Shown: positions 5,560 to 5,919 of the stretch, piece by piece
Layout: each line of letters starts with the position of its first letter
Position numbering within the stretch: the stretch's first letter is position 1
Source: an uncultured Oscillospiraceae bacterium
GTDB taxonomy: Bacteria > Bacillota_A > Clostridia > Oscillospirales > Acutalibacteraceae
Direction: 5' to 3'
Assembly: GCA_900554165.1 (NCBI GenBank)
Contig: USGR01000067.1
Span: forward strand, 1 to 5,919
Length of the DNA stretch: 5,919 nucleotides
Notes under the pieces: model-generated
Told to the model about the DNA's origin: nothing
What the model saw: the letters and a program-made list of their open reading frames with translations, nothing else
Databases searched by the model: none
Made by a program: the position numbers and the translations under genes

Positions 5560-5622
5560 GGCTGAAGTGTGTGTGATTTATTTTTGAAGAAACGGCATTT
5601 GTATTGCCGGAAACCGGGCAGG
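5560..5622 (+). pseudogene. Decayed partial copy of the radA 5' coding region
   Basis: This segment aligns with radA bases 5780-5842 at about 48 of 64 columns, with two single-base gaps. The core is strongest: GAAGAAACGG (5586-5595) equals 5807-5816, and GCCGGAAACCGG (5606-5617) equals 5827-5838, both 221 bases apart. All five differences in the ten bases between these blocks are transitions. It corresponds to RadA residues about 27-47, just after the zinc finger. The copy carries an in-frame TGA (5563-5565), a one-base deletion near 5585 and an extra G at 5618, so it cannot encode that stretch. It looks like the remains of a tandem duplication; the origin is inferred. Confidence 0.55.
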
Positions 5623-5701
5623 ATGGACGGCATATGATTTATTCGTATATTTAGTTAGAAATAAATTCGCAGATTTAAGTGAAAACAGAGAGGAAAAGAG
5701 A

Positions 5702-5919
5702 ATGGCTAAAGCTTTAAAAACGTCTTATGTATGTTCTGAGTGTGGGCACCGCGAGCCAAAATGGATGGGTAAATGCCCCGACTGCGGTGCATGGGACTCC
5801 TTTGTTGAAGAAACGGTGTCTGCATCGCCGGAAACCGGCAGGGTATCAGCGCCGGTTAAAACATTAAGCGCCGTGCCGCTTAATGAGATAAGCTTTAAAG
5901 ACGAAAATCGTTATAAAAC
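5702..5919 (+). CDS. radA: DNA repair protein RadA (Sms), N-terminal part, cut off by the window end
   Basis: RadA is a RecA-like ATPase that helps process recombination intermediates by branch migration and strand exchange. Only 72 codons plus two bases are present, of about 450 expected; the Walker motifs and Lon-protease-like domain lie beyond the window. Identification rests on the N-terminal C4 zinc finger and its surroundings: Cys11 and Cys14 in YVCSECGHREPKWMGKCP, and Cys25 and Cys28 in CPDCGAWDSFVEE, the highly conserved start of bacterial RadA. Next comes a variable linker (about 38-58), then VPLNEISF, matching the segment before the ATPase core. The ATG at 5702 is preceded by AGAGAGG (5687-5693) with an eight-base spacer. 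No frame damage is visible. A decayed copy of codons about 27-47 lies just upstream. Confidence 0.93.
   Translation, partial: MAKALKTSYVCSECGHREPKWMGKCPDCGAWDSFVEETVSASPETGRVSAPVKTLSAVPLNEISFKDENRYK

Larger units (their letters stand above)
5327..5701 (+). other. Intergenic region between the amidase gene and radA
   Basis: The 375 bases contain no convincing intact gene. Visible are a weak terminator-like hairpin (5418-5448), isolated TATAAT hexamers at 5389-5394 and 5429-5434 without good -35 partners, and a decayed copy of the radA 5' coding region (5560-5622). The radA ribosome binding site is AGAGAGG at 5687-5693. A promoter for radA is not clear; TATATT at 5646-5651 with TGGACG at 5624-5629 is a weak possibility. 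Confidence 0.5.

Noticed and set aside
1..5919. CRISPR array, tRNA, rRNA, insertion sequence, phage or defence genes
   Set aside because: No regularly spaced repeats, cloverleaf, transposase, terminal inverted repeats or nuclease motifs are visible on either strand.

Overview
The window looks like a chromosomal fragment from a Gram-positive, endospore-lineage member of the Bacillota, most likely class Clostridia. The reasons are the purH-purD order, strong purine-rich ribosome binding sites (AGGTGG, GGAGGG), a CwlD-type spore-cortex amidase of the usual length, a cyclophilin lipoprotein, and a PurD with the clostridial variant around GPNTGGMG. All supported genes lie on the + strand. The first 39 bases are not genomic. 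They match the Illumina Nextera read-2 transposase adapter with two mismatches, so the contig really begins at about position 40, inside purH.

Layout. purH (5'-truncated, 41-1144) is followed by an unusually long 367-base gap. The gap holds a possible 52-residue membrane peptide, a candidate promoter whose -35 sits in the loop of a perfect dyad, and a leader stem-loop with two alternative pairings. Next come purD (1512-2774) and a cyclophilin-type peptidyl-prolyl isomerase lipoprotein (2787-3626), whose ribosome binding site overlaps the purD stop codon. A textbook intrinsic terminator (3640-3670) closes this block. Two extended -10 promoter candidates and two stem-loops precede an unrecognised four-helix membrane protein (3925-4470). 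A 13-bp AT-rich inverted repeat then separates it from a cwlD-like N-acetylmuramoyl-L-alanine amidase (4616-5326). A 375-base gap leads to the 5' end of radA (5702 to the end of the window).

How the genes work together. PurD (step 2) and PurH (last two steps) belong to de novo IMP synthesis. The coupled isomerase acts outside the membrane and has no obvious tie to purines. CwlD-type amidases act on peptidoglycan, in spore formers during cortex maturation. RadA helps process recombination intermediates. The second half is therefore housekeeping genes in independent transcription units.

The most notable non-obvious signal is a decayed partial copy of the radA 5' coding region (5560-5622 resembles 5780-5842) in the gap just upstream of the intact radA start. 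I see no CRISPR array, tRNA, rRNA, insertion sequence or defence system, and no clear previously undescribed system.
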